Of a stretch of 64,000 bases of DNA, positions 18,159 through 28,494 are shown piece by piece. The stretch comes from Methylobacterium radiotolerans JCM 2831. GTDB taxonomy: Bacteria > Pseudomonadota > Alphaproteobacteria > Rhizobiales > Beijerinckiaceae. Location: the NCBI RefSeq assembly GCF_000019725.1, contig NC_010505.1, forward strand, positions 2,471,001 to 2,535,000. Reading direction: 5' to 3'. Position 1 is the stretch's first letter; each line of letters starts with the position of its first letter. Position numbers and translations under genes: made by a program. The notes below the pieces were generated by a model. The model had not been told where the DNA came from, searched no databases, and worked only from the letters and a program-made list of their open reading frames with translations.

Positions 18159-19048
18159 CGGACGAGCTCACCGAAACTCAGGCCCGCATGGGCCGCCATC
18201 TCCGGCACAAGGCTCGTCTGGGTCATGCCGGGTTGCGTGTTGACCTCCAGCACCACGAGCAGACCGGTTCCACCCGGTGTGTCGTCGTAGCGAAGGTCGG
18301 CACGGCTGACGCCCCGACAGCCCAGTGCTTGATGCGCCGTTAACGACAGTTCTTGGACACGCTGGTAAACATTTGGTTTAAGTTCGGCCGGGAGCACGTG
18401 AACCGAGCCCCCCGGAGCGTACTTGGCGTCGTAATCGTACCAATCCCCCGTGGCGGCCTTCACCTCGATCACCCCGAGGGCCTTGTCGCCCATCACGCCG
18501 CAGGTGAGTTCGCGGCCAGCAATGTAAGGTTCTGCAAGGACTTGCTCGCCGAACGTCCATTCCTCGGAGGCGAGGATCTGGGGTGGGTGCGAGCGGCCGT
18601 CGCGCACGATGATCACACCCACCGATGAGCCTTCGGCGATCGGTTTCACCACGTAGGGTGGCGGCAGGGGGTGTGTCCTGGCGGCCTCACGACGGTTAAC
18701 GATCCGGCCCTCCGGCACGTCGACGCCGGCGGCGCGCATGACGGTCTTGGCCCGCTCCTTGTTCATGGCCAGCGCCGAGGCGAGGACGCCGGAATGGGTG
18801 TAGGGGATCTTGAGGATCTCCAGCAGGCCCTGGATCGTGCCGTCCTCGCCGTCAGGTCCGTGGAGCGCGTTGAACGCCGCGTCCGGCCGGAGCGCCGTCA
18901 GCACGGAGGCGATGTCGGGGCCGACATCGACCCGGGTGACCCGGTAGCCCTCCCCTTCGAGCGCGTCGGCGCAGGCCTTGCCGGAATTGAGGGAGACCTC
19001 GCGCTCGGCGGAGGTGCCGCCCAGGAGGACGGCGACGTGCTTGGACAT
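18125..19048 (-). CDS. ddl: D-alanine-D-alanine ligase
   Basis: A 307-residue ATP-grasp ligase that joins two D-alanines for the peptidoglycan stem. Recognisable segments are VLLGGTSAEREVSL at the N-terminus, PYVVKPIAEGSSVGV in the ATP-grasp fold, and VLEVNTQPGMTQTSLVPEMA with the metal ligands. The start is ATG 19048 with a GAGGTG ribosome site upstream. The protein is complete and should work. Codon use changes inside the gene: before about 18700 roughly 5% of codons end in A or T, after it roughly 26%, including a TTA leucine. The second part also contains codons such as AAA, AAT and CAA that neighbours avoid. Confidence 0.95.
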   Translation of the reverse strand: MSKHVAVLLGGTSAEREVSLNSGKACADALEGEGYRVTRVDVGPDIASVLTALRPDAAFNALHGPDGEDGTIQGLLEILKIPYTHSGVLASALAMNKERAKTVMRAAGVDVPEGRIVNRREAARTHPLPPPYVVKPIAEGSSVGVIIVRDGRSHPPQILASEEWTFGEQVLAEPYIAGRELTCGVMGDKALGVIEVKAATGDWYDYDAKYAPGGSVHVLPAELKPNVYQRVQELSLTAHQALGCRGVSRADLRYDDTPGGTGLLVVLEVNTQPGMTQTSLVPEMAAHAGLSFGELVRWMVEDASLNR

Positions 19049-19159
19049 CAGGGCACCTCGAAAAGGTCGGCTTCAATCAGGATCTGAACGCACCCGAACG
19101 GTCGCTGCGCCGGCCGAGCATCGTATCTCGGCCGCGTCGGCGCGTCCGGAAGACCGCTC

Positions 19160-20086
19160 TCACGCGGCGCCGGTGGGCCGGCCGATGCGCCGGATCTCCC
19201 AGCGCAGCTCGACCCCGCTGGTGTCGCGGACGCGGCGGCGAACCTCCTCGCCCAGCCCCTCGATGTCGGCCGCGGTCGCGTCACCGGTATTGATCAGGAA
19301 GTTGCAGTGCATCTCGCTGACCTGGGCGCCGCCCCGCCTGAGCCCGCGGCAGCCGGCGGCGTCGATCAGCTGCCACGCCTTGCCGCCGTCCGGGTTGGCG
19401 AAGGTCGAGCCGCCGGTCCGCTCGCGGATCGGCTGCGCGGCCTCCCGGGCGGCCGTGACCCGTTCCATCTCGGCCTCGATCGCCCCGCGGTCGCCGGTCC
19501 GGCCGCGGAAGACGGCGCGCGTGAAGATCACGTCCTCCGGGGCGTCCGAATGCCGGTAGGAGAAGCCCATGTCGGCGTGGCTGAAGGTGCGCAGCGCGCC
19601 CCCGCGGTCGATCCCGCGGGCTTCCACCAGCACGTCGGTGGTCTCGCCGCCATGCGCGCCCGCGTTCATGCGGAGCGCGCCGCCGATCGACCCGGGAATG
19701 CCGCGATAGAAGGCGAGCCCGTCGAGCCCGGCCTCGGCGGCCGCCTTGGCGAGGCGCATGTCCGGGACCGCGGTGCCGACGGTCAGCGCGTCGCCGTCGA
19801 TCGCGATGCTGCCGAAGGCCTTGCCGCCGAGGCGGACCACGACGCCCGGCACGCCGCCGTCCCGCACGATCAGGTTCGAGCCGAGCCCGATCACCGTGAC
19901 CGGCACGTCCGGATCGAGGGAGGCGAGGAGGCGGGCGAGATCCTCCTCGTCGGCCGGGGTGAACAGGACCTCGGCCGGTCCGCCGACCCGGAACCAGGTG
20001 AGGTCGGCGAGCGGCTGGTCGGCGAGCAGGCGCCCGCGGAGGTCGGGCGCAGCGGCCCGGATGCGATCGTGCAGAGAGGCGGTCAT
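19160..20086 (-). CDS. murB: UDP-N-acetylenolpyruvoylglucosamine reductase MurB
   Basis: A 308-residue FAD enzyme that reduces enolpyruvyl-UDP-GlcNAc to UDP-MurNAc. FAD-binding motifs are [15 protein letters not shown] and [21 protein letters not shown]. The catalytic serine lies in [12 protein letters not shown], and [16 protein letters not shown] is the substrate loop. The start at ATG 20086 ([14 protein letters not shown]) matches the family; the frame is open 21 codons further but runs into a palindromic intergenic repeat. A 199-bp gap separates it from murC, and 111 bp separate it from ddl. Confidence 0.95.
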   Translation of the reverse strand: MTASLHDRIRAAAPDLRGRLLADQPLADLTWFRVGGPAEVLFTPADEEDLARLLASLDPDVPVTVIGLGSNLIVRDGGVPGVVVRLGGKAFGSIAIDGDALTVGTAVPDMRLAKAAAEAGLDGLAFYRGIPGSIGGALRMNAGAHGGETTDVLVEARGIDRGGALRTFSHADMGFSYRHSDAPEDVIFTRAVFRGRTGDRGAIEAEMERVTAAREAAQPIRERTGGSTFANPDGGKAWQLIDAAGCRGLRRGGAQVSEMHCNFLINTGDATAADIEGLGEEVRRRVRDTSGVELRWEIRRIGRPTGAA

Positions 20087-20093
20087 CTGTGTG

Positions 20094-20120
20094 TCTCCCC
20101 TCGCCCCGCCCGCGGGGAGA
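20094..20120. repeat. REP-like palindrome between murC and murB
   Basis: TCTCCCC and GGGGAGA pair around a GC-rich 13-base centre. The sequence resembles the CCCTCTCCCG-type palindromes at 53438-53575. The remaining murC-murB gap shows no gene. Confidence 0.45.
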
Positions 20121-20285
20121 GGGATGCGGCGATCCTGGTGTCGTCGCATCGGGGTGGCAGCGGACGCTGCGAGGCCGGGGTCCGGAGAGTCACCGCCGGG
20201 TTCATCCTCAGAGCGCAGCCCAGTGTGGACGGCCGACGGCGTGGCCGACCCGAGACGCCTCCCGGGGCGGGCTCACGCATCGCGC

Positions 20286-21692
20286 CTACCGTCCCCGCGC
20301 GGTGAGTTCGTCCGGCAGGGCGTAGGCCCACTGCGTGATCGTGCCGGCGCCGAGGCAGACCACGTAATCGCCGGGCTTGGCGAGGTCCGCGATGATCCCG
20401 GCCAGTTCCTCCGGCCGCTCCAGGGCCCGGGCGTCCCGATGGCCGCGGGAGCGCAGGCCGGCCACGAGGCTGTCGCGGTCGAAACCCTCGATCGGCTGCT
20501 CGCCGGCCGCGTAGACCGGCGCGACGATGACCGTGTCGGCATCGTTGAAGCAGGTGCAGAAATCGTCGAACAGCGACTGCAGCCGGGTGTAGCGGTGCGG
20601 CTGCACCACCGCGATGACGCCGTGCTCGGTCGAGGCACGGGCGGCCTTGAGCACCGCCTTGATCTCCACCGGGTGGTGTCCGTAATCGTCGAAGATCGTC
20701 GCGCCGTTCCACTCGCCGGTGCGGGTGAAGCGCCGCTTCACGCCGCCGAAGCCCGCGAGTGCCTGGCGGATCGCGTCCGGCTTCACGCCGAGCTCGTGCG
20801 CGACGGCGAGCGCCGCGGTGGCGTTGAGCGCGTTGTGCTTGCCGGGCATCGGCAGGACGAGATCCTCCATCTCCATCCGGTAGCCGGGGCGACGGTCGCG
20901 GATCATCACCCGGAAGCGGCTCTGGCCGCCGCGCAGGTCCACGTCGATGAGGCGCACATCGGCCTGCGGGTTCTCACCGTAGGTGATGATCCGCCGGTCC
21001 TCGATATGGCCGACGAGATCCTGCACCACCGGGTGGTCGATGCACATCACCGCGAAGCCGTAGAACGGGATGTTGTCGATGAAGCGCCGGAACGCGTCCT
21101 TGATCGCGTCGAACGAGCCGAAATGGTCGAGGTGCTCGGGGTCGATGTTGGTGACGATCGCGACGTCGGCCGGCAGCTTCAGGAAGGTGCCGTCGGACTC
21201 GTCGGCCTCCACCACCATCCACTCGCCCGCGCCCATGCGGGCGTTGGTGCCGTAGGCGTTGATGATGCCGCCGTTGATCACGGTCGGGTCGAGGTTGCCG
21301 GCGTCGAGCAGGGTGGCGACGAGCGACGTGGTCGTGGTCTTCCCGTGCGTGCCGGCGATCGCCACGCAGGACTTGAAGCGCATCAGCTCGGCCAGCATCT
21401 CGGCCCGTCGCACCACGGGCAGGCGTCGCTCGCGGGCGGCCTGCAACTCGGGGTTGTCGCGCCGGATCGCGGTCGAGACGACGACGAGGGCGGCCTCCTC
21501 GACGTTCTTGGCGTCGTGGCCCACGAAGGTGCGCATGCCCTTCTCGGCGAGACGGCGGACATTGGCGTTGTCGGACGCGTCCGAGCCCTGCACCGTGTAG
21601 CCGAGGTTGTGCATCACCTCGGCGATGCCGGACATGCCGATGCCGCCGATGCCGATGAAGTGGATGGGGCCGAGCTTGTCGGGCAGCTTCAT
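20286..21692 (-). CDS. murC: UDP-N-acetylmuramate-L-alanine ligase MurC
   Basis: A 468-residue Mur ligase that adds L-alanine to UDP-MurNAc. The Rossmann domain begins [17 protein letters not shown], the ATP loop is [14 protein letters not shown], and further signatures are [35 protein letters not shown] and [13 protein letters not shown] 21692 is the start; the open frame extends 43 codons further into the murG end but that part is not MurC-like. It starts 49 bp after the murG stop. Confidence 0.96.
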   Translation of the reverse strand: MKLPDKLGPIHFIGIGGIGMSGIAEVMHNLGYTVQGSDASDNANVRRLAEKGMRTFVGHDAKNVEEAALVVVSTAIRRDNPELQAARERRLPVVRRAEMLAELMRFKSCVAIAGTHGKTTTTSLVATLLDAGNLDPTVINGGIINAYGTNARMGAGEWMVVEADESDGTFLKLPADVAIVTNIDPEHLDHFGSFDAIKDAFRRFIDNIPFYGFAVMCIDHPVVQDLVGHIEDRRIITYGENPQADVRLIDVDLRGGQSRFRVMIRDRRPGYRMEMEDLVLPMPGKHNALNATAALAVAHELGVKPDAIRQALAGFGGVKRRFTRTGEWNGATIFDDYGHHPVEIKAVLKAARASTEHGVIAVVQPHRYTRLQSLFDDFCTCFNDADTVIVAPVYAAGEQPIEGFDRDSLVAGLRSRGHRDARALERPEELAGIIADLAKPGDYVVCLGAGTITQWAYALPDELTARGR

Positions 21693-21741
21693 GGGTCGAA
21701 CCGTCTGGTGGCGGGACCGCCGGTGCGGAATCCCTTGAGGA

Positions 21742-22851
21742 TCAGGTGCGGGCGGCCGTCTCGACGACGACCTCGGCCAGCCGCTCGGCGGCGTCGTGGA
21801 TGCCCGCGCTTCTGGCCGCATCGGCCGCCGCGGTCAATTTTGCCGGCGTCGCGAAGCAGGCGGTCAGCTCCGCGGCGAGGCGCTCCGGCGTGAAATCCGG
21901 CTGCTTCACGGCCAGCGCCGCGCCGATCGCGTCGAGGGTCGCGGCGTTGGCGGCCTGGTCCTGGTCGAGGGAGCCGGGCAGCGGCACGAGGATCGCCGGG
22001 CGGCCGATCGCCGCCAGTTCCGAGACCGTCGAGGCGCCCGAGCGCGAGACCACGAGGTGGCTCGCGGCCATCCGTGCCGGCAGGTCCTTGAAGAACGGCG
22101 CCGCCTCGATCCCGGCGAGCCCCATGGCGAGGTAGCGGTTCTGCACCGCCGTCAGGTCCTCGGGGCGGACCTGCTGGACGAGGTGCAGCCGGGCGCGCAG
22201 TGCGTCGGGCAGGCGGGCGATCGCCTCGGGCACGACCTCGCCCATCACGCGGGCGCCCTGGCTACCGCCGAACACCAGGAGCCGCAGGGCGTCGTCCGGT
22301 CCGAAAGCGGGATACGGGACCTTCGCCGCCTCGATCACCGCCGGGCGGAGCGGGTTGCCGGTGTGGATCCGCGGGGCTCTCGCCTTGTCGGGCACGCCGC
22401 GCACGACCTTGAAGCCGGTGGCGATGGTGCGGGCGCCCCGCGCCAGGAAAGCGTTGGCCCGGCCCATCACGGCGTTCTGCTCGTGCAGGATCGTCGGCAC
22501 GCGCAGGATCTGGCCGGCGAGCACCGGTGGGACTGTCGGGTAGCCACCGAAGCCAACGATGGCCGCCGGGTTGATCCGGCGGATCTCCTTCGCGGCCACG
22601 CCGAACCCGCGGCCGAGGGTCAGCACGGCGCCGGCCCGCTTGAGCGGCGAGCGGCCGGACGGCGTCGCCGACGCGATGGTCACCACCTCGGAGGCCGGGA
22701 ACTCGGACGCGATGGAATCGACCCGGGCGTCGGTGGCGAGGGCCACCCGGATGCCGCGGGCCCGCAGCGCGTGGGCGAGACTCTCGGCGGGGAAGAGATG
22801 GCCGCCGGTGCCGCCGGCACAGAGCAGGATCGTGGGCGTGAAGACCGTCAC
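21742..22851 (-). CDS. murG: UDP-GlcNAc:lipid I GlcNAc transferase MurG
   Basis: A 369-residue GT28 glycosyltransferase that turns lipid I into lipid II at the inner face of the membrane. Signatures are [56 protein letters not shown], and the donor-binding [19 protein letters not shown]. The start is GTG 22851, which overlaps the ftsW stop as GTGA, a classic coupling arrangement. The same frame stays open far upstream through ftsW, but that part is an out-of-frame reading of ftsW and not a fusion. Confidence 0.95.
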   Translation of the reverse strand: MTVFTPTILLCAGGTGGHLFPAESLAHALRARGIRVALATDARVDSIASEFPASEVVTIASATPSGRSPLKRAGAVLTLGRGFGVAAKEIRRINPAAIVGFGGYPTVPPVLAGQILRVPTILHEQNAVMGRANAFLARGARTIATGFKVVRGVPDKARAPRIHTGNPLRPAVIEAAKVPYPAFGPDDALRLLVFGGSQGARVMGEVVPEAIARLPDALRARLHLVQQVRPEDLTAVQNRYLAMGLAGIEAAPFFKDLPARMAASHLVVSRSGASTVSELAAIGRPAILVPLPGSLDQDQAANAATLDAIGAALAVKQPDFTPERLAAELTACFATPAKLTAAADAARSAGIHDAAERLAEVVVETAART

Positions 22852-24014
22852 CGCATCACTCCGGCGACGGTGGCGGGCGCGGTGCCGGGGGGCTTCTGGC
22901 TGAGCATCACGGTGCGGGGGCGCTTGCGGGTCAGGGCGACGAGGAAGCCGGTGCCGAGCGCCAGCGAGATCAGCGAGGAGCCGCCGTAGGAGACGAACGG
23001 CAGGGTCATGCCCTTGGCGGGCATCAGCTGGGTGTTCACCGCCATGTTGATGCAGGCCTGGAGGCCGAACAGCGTGGTCAACCCGGTGATCGCCAGCCGC
23101 GAGAAGGTGTCGTCCGTGCGCCGCGCGAGCTTGAGGCCGCGCAGCACGATGAAGGCGAAGAGGGCCACGAGGCACAGGCAGACGATCACGCCGAACTCCT
23201 CGCCGGTGACCGAGAAGATGAAGTCGGTATGCGCGTCCGGCAGGTGGCGCTTGGCCACGCCCTCGCCCGGCCCGGTTCCGAACCAGCCGCCCGAGCGGAA
23301 CGACTCGCGCGACCAGAAGTCCTGGAAGCCGCCGCCGGAATCCCGGTCGAGGAACTTGTTGAAGCGCTCGCGGACGTGGTGGAAGAACAGGTAGGCAGCG
23401 AACACACCTCCGAGGCCCAGCACGCCCAGGACGGCCACCCAGATCAGGTGGAGGCCGGCCACGAAGAACAGCGCGCACCACACCATGGTAATCAGCATGG
23501 TCTGGCCGAAATCGGGCTGGAGCAGCAGCGGCACGATGGTGATCGGCAGGAGCAGCAGCGCCAGGATGCCGCCGGGCATGTCGCGGCGCTGGGCGCCCTC
23601 CGAGAAGGCCCAGGCGGCGACGACCACGAAGGCCGGCTTCACGAACTCCGAGGGCTGCAGGCCGAAGGAGCCGAACTGGATCCAGCGGTGCGCGCCCTTG
23701 ATCTCGGGCCCGAACTTGCCGGCGAGCAGGCACAGGACGACGCCCAGGATCCACGTGACGAGCGCGAGCCGCCGGATGCCGCGCAGCGACAGGAACGAGA
23801 CCGCGCAGATCAGCAGGATGGTCGGCGCGAGGTACATCGCCTGTCGGTTGAGGAAGTAGAAGGTCGGCAGGCCGATCCGCTCGGCGACGGGCGGGCCGCC
23901 GCCCATCAGGAAGACGAGGCCCGCGACCATCAGCGCGAACAGCGCCGCGAGCAGGCCGCGGTCCACCGTCCACCACCAGTCCGTCAGGGGGGTGCGTTCC
24001 GCGCGTGACATCAT
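22848..24014 (-). CDS. ftsW: Lipid II glycan polymerase FtsW
   Basis: A SEDS-family membrane protein of about 388 residues with roughly ten hydrophobic segments. Signatures are GAHRWIQFGSFGLQPSEFVK, QPDFGQTMLI, AHTDFIFSVTGEEFG and GMTLPFVSYGGSSL. FtsW polymerises lipid II at the septum with FtsI. The start is ATG 24014 or the adjacent ATG 24011; a TTG at 24023 with a nearby GGAG is a third possibility. It lies after murD in the usual order, but the two are separated by a chemoreceptor gene on the other strand, so ftsW must have a promoter in the 24012-24280 gap or read through 1.5 kb of antisense. Confidence 0.94.
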   Translation of the reverse strand: MMSRAERTPLTDWWWTVDRGLLAALFALMVAGLVFLMGGGPPVAERIGLPTFYFLNRQAMYLAPTILLICAVSFLSLRGIRRLALVTWILGVVLCLLAGKFGPEIKGAHRWIQFGSFGLQPSEFVKPAFVVVAAWAFSEGAQRRDMPGGILALLLLPITIVPLLLQPDFGQTMLITMVWCALFFVAGLHLIWVAVLGVLGLGGVFAAYLFFHHVRERFNKFLDRDSGGGFQDFWSRESFRSGGWFGTGPGEGVAKRHLPDAHTDFIFSVTGEEFGVIVCLCLVALFAFIVLRGLKLARRTDDTFSRLAITGLTTLFGLQACINMAVNTQLMPAKGMTLPFVSYGGSSLISLALGTGFLVALTRKRPRTVMLSQKPPGTAPATVAGVMR

Positions 24015-24165
24015 GCCGGGCAACGACTCCAGGCCGCGCGGATGCCGATCCGCGCGGGTCGGCCCGGATCCTCGGCAGGAATGGTAAACGGAGCCTTATG
24101 GCCGACGCATCCGTGCGCGCCGGCCGCGTCACCGGCAACTGCGGGAATGCTGTATTCGGCCGGCG

Positions 24166-24186
24166 AGATACTAGTAAAAAGATACT
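24166..24186 (+). promoter_or_regulatory. AT-rich island with direct repeat, likely divergent promoter region
   Basis: AGATACT occurs twice, at 24166-24172 and 24180-24186, in a short AT-rich stretch (about 24150-24215) that stands out from its surroundings. It lies between the divergent ftsW and chemoreceptor genes, so it probably holds promoter elements for one or both. I cannot assign a sigma factor. Confidence 0.4.
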
Positions 24187-24279
24187 CTATGTTAATCTTC
24201 CTACTGCAACTTCCGGATGTATCCCCCCGGCGGGTCCCGGTGCGCCGCGCCCGATCCGCCCAGCGGAAGCCGATGCGCC

Positions 24280-25755
24280 ATGTTCTCTTCCCTGAACGTC
24301 CGTGAAGCGAATGCCAAGCTCGCGGCCCTCGACCGGGTTCAGGGCGTGATCGAGTTCGATCTCGCGGGGCGGATCCTGTCGGCGAACCAGAATTTCCTCG
24401 ACGCGGTCGGGTACACGCTGCCGGAGATCGTCGGCCAGCACCACAGCATGTTCGTGGAGCCGGCCGAGCGGGACGCCCCGGACTACCGGGCCTTCTGGGA
24501 GCGCCTGCGCTCCGGCGCGTTCGAATCGGGCCAGTTCCAGCGGGTCGGCCGGGGTGGCCGGCAGATCTGGATCCAGGCCTCCTACAACCCGATGCTCGAC
24601 GTCCGCGGGCGGCCCTACAAGGTCGTGAAATTCGCCACCGACATCACGCAGCAGCGCACCGAGGAGGCCGAGCGCGCCGGGCAGATCGCCGCGATCGACA
24701 AGGTGCAGGCGGTCATCGCCTTCGACCTCGACGGCACGGTGATCGCGGTGAACGACAATTTCCTCGCCGCGATGGGCTACAGCCGCGCCGAGGTGATCGG
24801 GCAGCATCACAGCCTGTTCGTGGAGCCCGCCTACCGCGAGAGCGAGGCCTACCGGGCCTTCTGGGCCGCCCTGCGGAACGGCACCTATCAGGCGGCCCAG
24901 TTCCGGCGGATCGGCAAGGACGGGCGCGAGGTCTGGATCCAGGCCTCCTACAACCCGATCCTCGACGCCGCCGGCCGGCCCTACAAGGTCGTGAAATTCG
25001 CCACCGACATCAGCGATCAGGTCCGGCTGTTCGCCAACCTGCGGACGCTCATCGACCGGAACTTCGGCGAGATCGAGCAGGCGGTGACGCACTCGACCAA
25101 GGCGGCCGCTCTGGCCTCCTCGGCGGCGGACTCGACCTCCGGCAACGTCCAGACCGTGGCGGCGGCGGCCGAGGAGCTGGCGGCCTCGGTGGCCGAGATG
25201 TCCCAGAGCATCGTGCGCTCCCAGAGCGCCACCGACACCGCCTATGCCTGCGTCCAGGACGCGGACGGCCACACCAAGCGGCTCGCCGAGACCGCCACCG
25301 CCATGACCGGCATCGTCGGCCTGATCCAGGACATCGCCGGCCAGATCAACCTGCTGGCGCTGAACGCCACGATCGAGGCCGCCCGCGCGGGCGCGGCGGG
25401 CCGCGGCTTCGCGGTCGTCGCCTCGGAGGTGAAGGCTCTGGCCGACCAGGCGGCGCGCGCCACCGGCCAGATCAACGGCGAGATCGCCAGCGTGCAGCGC
25501 GTCTCGCAGGAGGTCGTGCAGGCTCTCAGCTCGATCGGGTCCTCGGTCGCGGTGATGCGCGAGACGGTGGTGGCGACCGCCGCCGCCATTGAGGAGCAGA
25601 GCGCCGTGACCCGGGACCTCGCCGAGAGCATGCAGAGCGCCGCGGGCGCCGTCACGGCGATCACCGGGAATATCGGGTCGATCGTCCAGTCGGTGGCCAA
25701 CGTCTCGCAGGCGGTCGACACCACCCGCGACGCCGCCAAGGTTCTGGCGCGCTGA
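24280..25755 (+). CDS. Soluble chemoreceptor with two PAS domains
   Basis: A 491-residue protein without membrane segments or signal peptide. Two PAS domains lie at about residues 18-118 and 140-240. They are near copies of each other: both contain [11 protein letters not shown] or [14 protein letters not shown] and [11 protein letters not shown]. The C-terminal part is a methyl-accepting chemotaxis signalling domain with the conserved tip [20 protein letters not shown] (about 355-375). Such cytoplasmic receptors signal to CheA/CheW, often sensing redox or energy state through a PAS cofactor. ATG 24280 is the start. It is inserted in the dcw cluster on the opposite strand, with its stop only 13 bp from the murD stop. 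No che genes are nearby. Confidence 0.9.
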   Translation: MFSSLNVREANAKLAALDRVQGVIEFDLAGRILSANQNFLDAVGYTLPEIVGQHHSMFVEPAERDAPDYRAFWERLRSGAFESGQFQRVGRGGRQIWIQASYNPMLDVRGRPYKVVKFATDITQQRTEEAERAGQIAAIDKVQAVIAFDLDGTVIAVNDNFLAAMGYSRAEVIGQHHSLFVEPAYRESEAYRAFWAALRNGTYQAAQFRRIGKDGREVWIQASYNPILDAAGRPYKVVKFATDISDQVRLFANLRTLIDRNFGEIEQAVTHSTKAAALASSAADSTSGNVQTVAAAAEELAASVAEMSQSIVRSQSATDTAYACVQDADGHTKRLAETATAMTGIVGLIQDIAGQINLLALNATIEAARAGAAGRGFAVVASEVKALADQAARATGQINGEIASVQRVSQEVVQALSSIGSSVAVMRETVVATAAAIEEQSAVTRDLAESMQSAAGAVTAITGNIGSIVQSVANVSQAVDTTRDAAKVLAR

Positions 25756-25768
25756 GGCCGGCGCTGCC

Positions 25769-27133
25769 TCAGGGCAGCGCCTGCACCAGCTCGCGGAAGC
25801 GGTTGCCGCGGATCTCGAAGTTCCGGAACTGGTCGTAGGACGCGCAGGCCGGTGACAGGAGCACCACCGGTTCCGGTGCACCCGAGGCGGCGGCGTTCTC
25901 GGCGGCCTTCGGGACGGCGTTCTCGAGGGTCTCGCAGCGCGTGTAGGGCACGGCGCCCTCCAGGGTCGCCGCGAAGGCGTCCGACGCCGCGCCGATCAGG
26001 TAGGCGTGCGCGACCCGCTCGAAATACGGCACCAGCGGGAAGATCCCGCCCTCCTTGGCCTTGCCGCCGAGGATCCAGTGGATGTCCCGGAAGGCGGTGA
26101 GGGCCTTCTCGGTGGAATCCGCGTTCGTCGCCTTCGAATCGTTGACGAACAGCACGTGGCCGCGCCGCCCGACTTCCTCCATCCGGTGCGGCAGGCCTGG
26201 GAACGAGGTCAGGCCGGCCTGGATCTGCTCCGGCGACAGGTCGAGGGCCCGCGCCACGGCGACCGCCACCGCGGCGTTCTGCCAGTTGTGCGCCCCCCGG
26301 AGCGAGCCGATCCCGTTGACGTCGGCGAGGGCCGTCCCGTCCGGCTCCCGGACGATCCCGTCGCGCACCGTCAGCGCGTCGGTGCACAGAACGTCGCCGT
26401 GGGGCACGTGGACGCGCACGAGGTCGGCGCCGCGGCGGTCCGCGATGGCGCGGCTCGGGGCGTCGTCGACGCCGACCACCGCGAGGCCGGCGCCCTGGAT
26501 CAGGCGCTCCTTGATGGCCGCGTACTGCTCCATCGTGCCGTGCCGGTCGAGATGGTCCGGCGTGATGTTCATCAGCACGCCGACGCTCGGGTCGAGGCTC
26601 GGCGTCAGGTCGATCTGGAACGACGACATCTCGATCACGTGGACGCGGTCGGCGGCCGGCGGCTCCAGCGACAGGATCGCCGTGCCGATATTGCCACCCA
26701 TCTGCACGTCGCGGCCCCCCTGCGCGAGCACGTGGGCGATCAGCGCCGTGGTGGTCGACTTGCCGTTGGTCCCGGTGATCGCCACGAACGGCGCCCCCGG
26801 CGCCCGCGCCCGCCGCTCCCGGCAGAACAGCTCGATGTCGCCGATGATCGCGACGCCGGCGTCCCGGGCGAGCCGGACGCTCCAGTGCGGCTCGGGATGG
26901 GTCAGCGGCACGCCCGGGCTCAGCACGAAGGCGGCGAAGCCGGACCAGTCGGCCTCCCGGAGGTCCCGCGTCTCGATGCCGGCCTCCCGCGCGCGCGCGA
27001 GGCTGTCGGCATTGTCGTCCCAGGCCTGCACGGCCGCGCCACCTGCCTTCAGCGCCAGCGCCGTGGCGAGCCCCGAGCCGCCGAGTCCGAACAGGGCGAC
27101 GGTCTTGTCCTGGAAGACGGTGACGGGGGTCAT
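25769..27133 (-). CDS. murD: UDP-MurNAc-L-alanine:D-glutamate ligase MurD
   Basis: A 454-residue Mur ligase that adds D-glutamate. Signatures are [17 protein letters not shown] at the N-terminus, [18 protein letters not shown] for ATP binding, [35 protein letters not shown], and [16 protein letters not shown] in the C-terminal domain. The C-terminus has [20 protein letters not shown], typical of MurD. The start is ATG 27133. A 207-bp gap containing a repeat element separates it from mraY. Confidence 0.96.
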   Translation of the reverse strand: MTPVTVFQDKTVALFGLGGSGLATALALKAGGAAVQAWDDNADSLARAREAGIETRDLREADWSGFAAFVLSPGVPLTHPEPHWSVRLARDAGVAIIGDIELFCRERRARAPGAPFVAITGTNGKSTTTALIAHVLAQGGRDVQMGGNIGTAILSLEPPAADRVHVIEMSSFQIDLTPSLDPSVGVLMNITPDHLDRHGTMEQYAAIKERLIQGAGLAVVGVDDAPSRAIADRRGADLVRVHVPHGDVLCTDALTVRDGIVREPDGTALADVNGIGSLRGAHNWQNAAVAVAVARALDLSPEQIQAGLTSFPGLPHRMEEVGRRGHVLFVNDSKATNADSTEKALTAFRDIHWILGGKAKEGGIFPLVPYFERVAHAYLIGAASDAFAATLEGAVPYTRCETLENAVPKAAENAAASGAPEPVVLLSPACASYDQFRNFEIRGNRFRELVQALP

Positions 27134-27182
27134 GCGGAACTCTGGATGCGGCGGCCGAACCCGGCCGATCCGAACCGGACCG

Positions 27183-27292
27183 TCATCCCGAGGTGACCGC
27201 GTCGGCGGACCCCGAAGGCGGGCTCCAGGGATCGCGCGGCCGGCCCGGAGCCTCCTTCGAGGCCCGCGCTCCGCGGCCGCACCTCAGGGTGA
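27183..27292. repeat. RIME-like intergenic repeat between mraY and murD
   Basis: The element is bounded by imperfect inverted ends: TCATCCCGAGGTG at 27183-27195 and its counterpart CACCTCAGGGTGA at 27280-27292. Inside is CTCCTTCGAGGCCCGCGCTC, which resembles dispersed intergenic repeats familiar from Hyphomicrobiales. No gene is seen in the gap. Confidence 0.55.
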
Positions 27293-27340
27293 GGGCGAGG
27301 GTCGGATCGACCTCTCAGGTCGCCCCTCTAGCACAGATTC

Positions 27341-28426
27341 TCAGCGCAGCTTCAGCGTCGCCAGACCGGCCATCGCCAGGATCACCGCGATGATCCAGAA
27401 GCGGATCACGACCTGCGGCTCCTTCCAGCCCTTCTGCTCGAAATGGTGGTGGATCGGCGCCATGCGGAAGACGCGCTTGCCCGTCAGCTTGAACGACGCG
27501 ACCTGGATGATCACCGACATCATCTCCAGCACGAACAGGCCGCCGACGATCGCCAGGACGATCTCGTGCTTCGTCGCAACCGCGATGGAGCCCAGCAGGC
27601 CGCCCAGCGCCAGCGAGCCGGTGTCGCCCATGAAGATCTGGGCCGGCGGCGCGTTGAACCAGAGGAAGCCGAGCCCGGCGCCGATGACCGCGCCGCAGAC
27701 CACAGCGAGCTCGCCCGTGTCGCGGACGTAGTTCACCTGCAGATAGCTGGCGGTGAACGAGTTGCCGACGAGGTAGGCGATGAAGCCGAACGTGCCGCAG
27801 GCGATCATCACCGGCACGATCGCGAGGCCGTCGAGGCCGTCGGTCATATTCACGGAATTGCCCGCCCCGACGATCACGAAGGCGCCGAACAGCGGGTAGA
27901 ACCAGCCCAGATTGAGGAGCGCGTCCTTGAATACCGGGAAGGCGAGCTGGTTCTGGAGCGCGGCGGGCGAGTAGACCGCGATGGTCACGCAGGCCGCCAT
28001 GGCGATCACCGCCTCGAGGGCGAGGCGGAACTTGCCCGAGAAGCCCTTGTGCGACTGCTTCGTGACCTTGAGGTAATCGTCGTAGAAGCCGATCGCGCCG
28101 AATCCGAGGGTGACGGTCAGCGTCACCCAGACATAGTGGTTGCGCGGGTTGGCCCAGAGCAGGATCGCCACCACGGCACCGGCCAGGATCATCAGGCCGC
28201 CCATGGTCGGCGTGCCGCGCTTGGTCAGCAGATGGGTCTGCGGTCCGTCCTCGCGGATCGGCTGGCCCTTGCCCTGGCGGATCCGCAGCAGCGAGATGAT
28301 CCAGGGTCCGAACCAGAACACGAACAGGCCCGCCGTGAACAGCGCGCCGCCGGTGCGGAAGGTGATGTAGCGGAACACGTTGAGCGGCGTGAAGCTGCTG
28401 CTCAGGTCCGAGAGAAGGTACAGCAT
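27341..28426 (-). CDS. mraY: Phospho-MurNAc-pentapeptide transferase MraY
   Basis: A 361-residue integral membrane enzyme that makes lipid I from UDP-MurNAc-pentapeptide and undecaprenyl phosphate. About ten membrane segments are visible. Active-site motifs are TPTMGGLMI, the aspartate pair in [22 protein letters not shown], and [14 protein letters not shown] with the histidine cluster [15 protein letters not shown] 28426 is the start, 68 bp after the murF stop. Confidence 0.97.
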   Translation of the reverse strand: MLYLLSDLSSSFTPLNVFRYITFRTGGALFTAGLFVFWFGPWIISLLRIRQGKGQPIREDGPQTHLLTKRGTPTMGGLMILAGAVVAILLWANPRNHYVWVTLTVTLGFGAIGFYDDYLKVTKQSHKGFSGKFRLALEAVIAMAACVTIAVYSPAALQNQLAFPVFKDALLNLGWFYPLFGAFVIVGAGNSVNMTDGLDGLAIVPVMIACGTFGFIAYLVGNSFTASYLQVNYVRDTGELAVVCGAVIGAGLGFLWFNAPPAQIFMGDTGSLALGGLLGSIAVATKHEIVLAIVGGLFVLEMMSVIIQVASFKLTGKRVFRMAPIHHHFEQKGWKEPQVVIRFWIIAVILAMAGLATLKLR

Positions 28427-28494
28427 CCGGGCGCTCGGCCCCCTTGTTCAGGCTCAGGTTTCGGGGGACGGCGCCGAACGCGCAGGCGTGCCGG

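Noticed and set aside
21742..24138. A single long open frame suggesting a MurG fused to an N-terminal domain
   Set aside because: The upstream part is an out-of-frame reading of ftsW; murG starts at GTG 22851 in a GTGA overlap with the ftsW stop.
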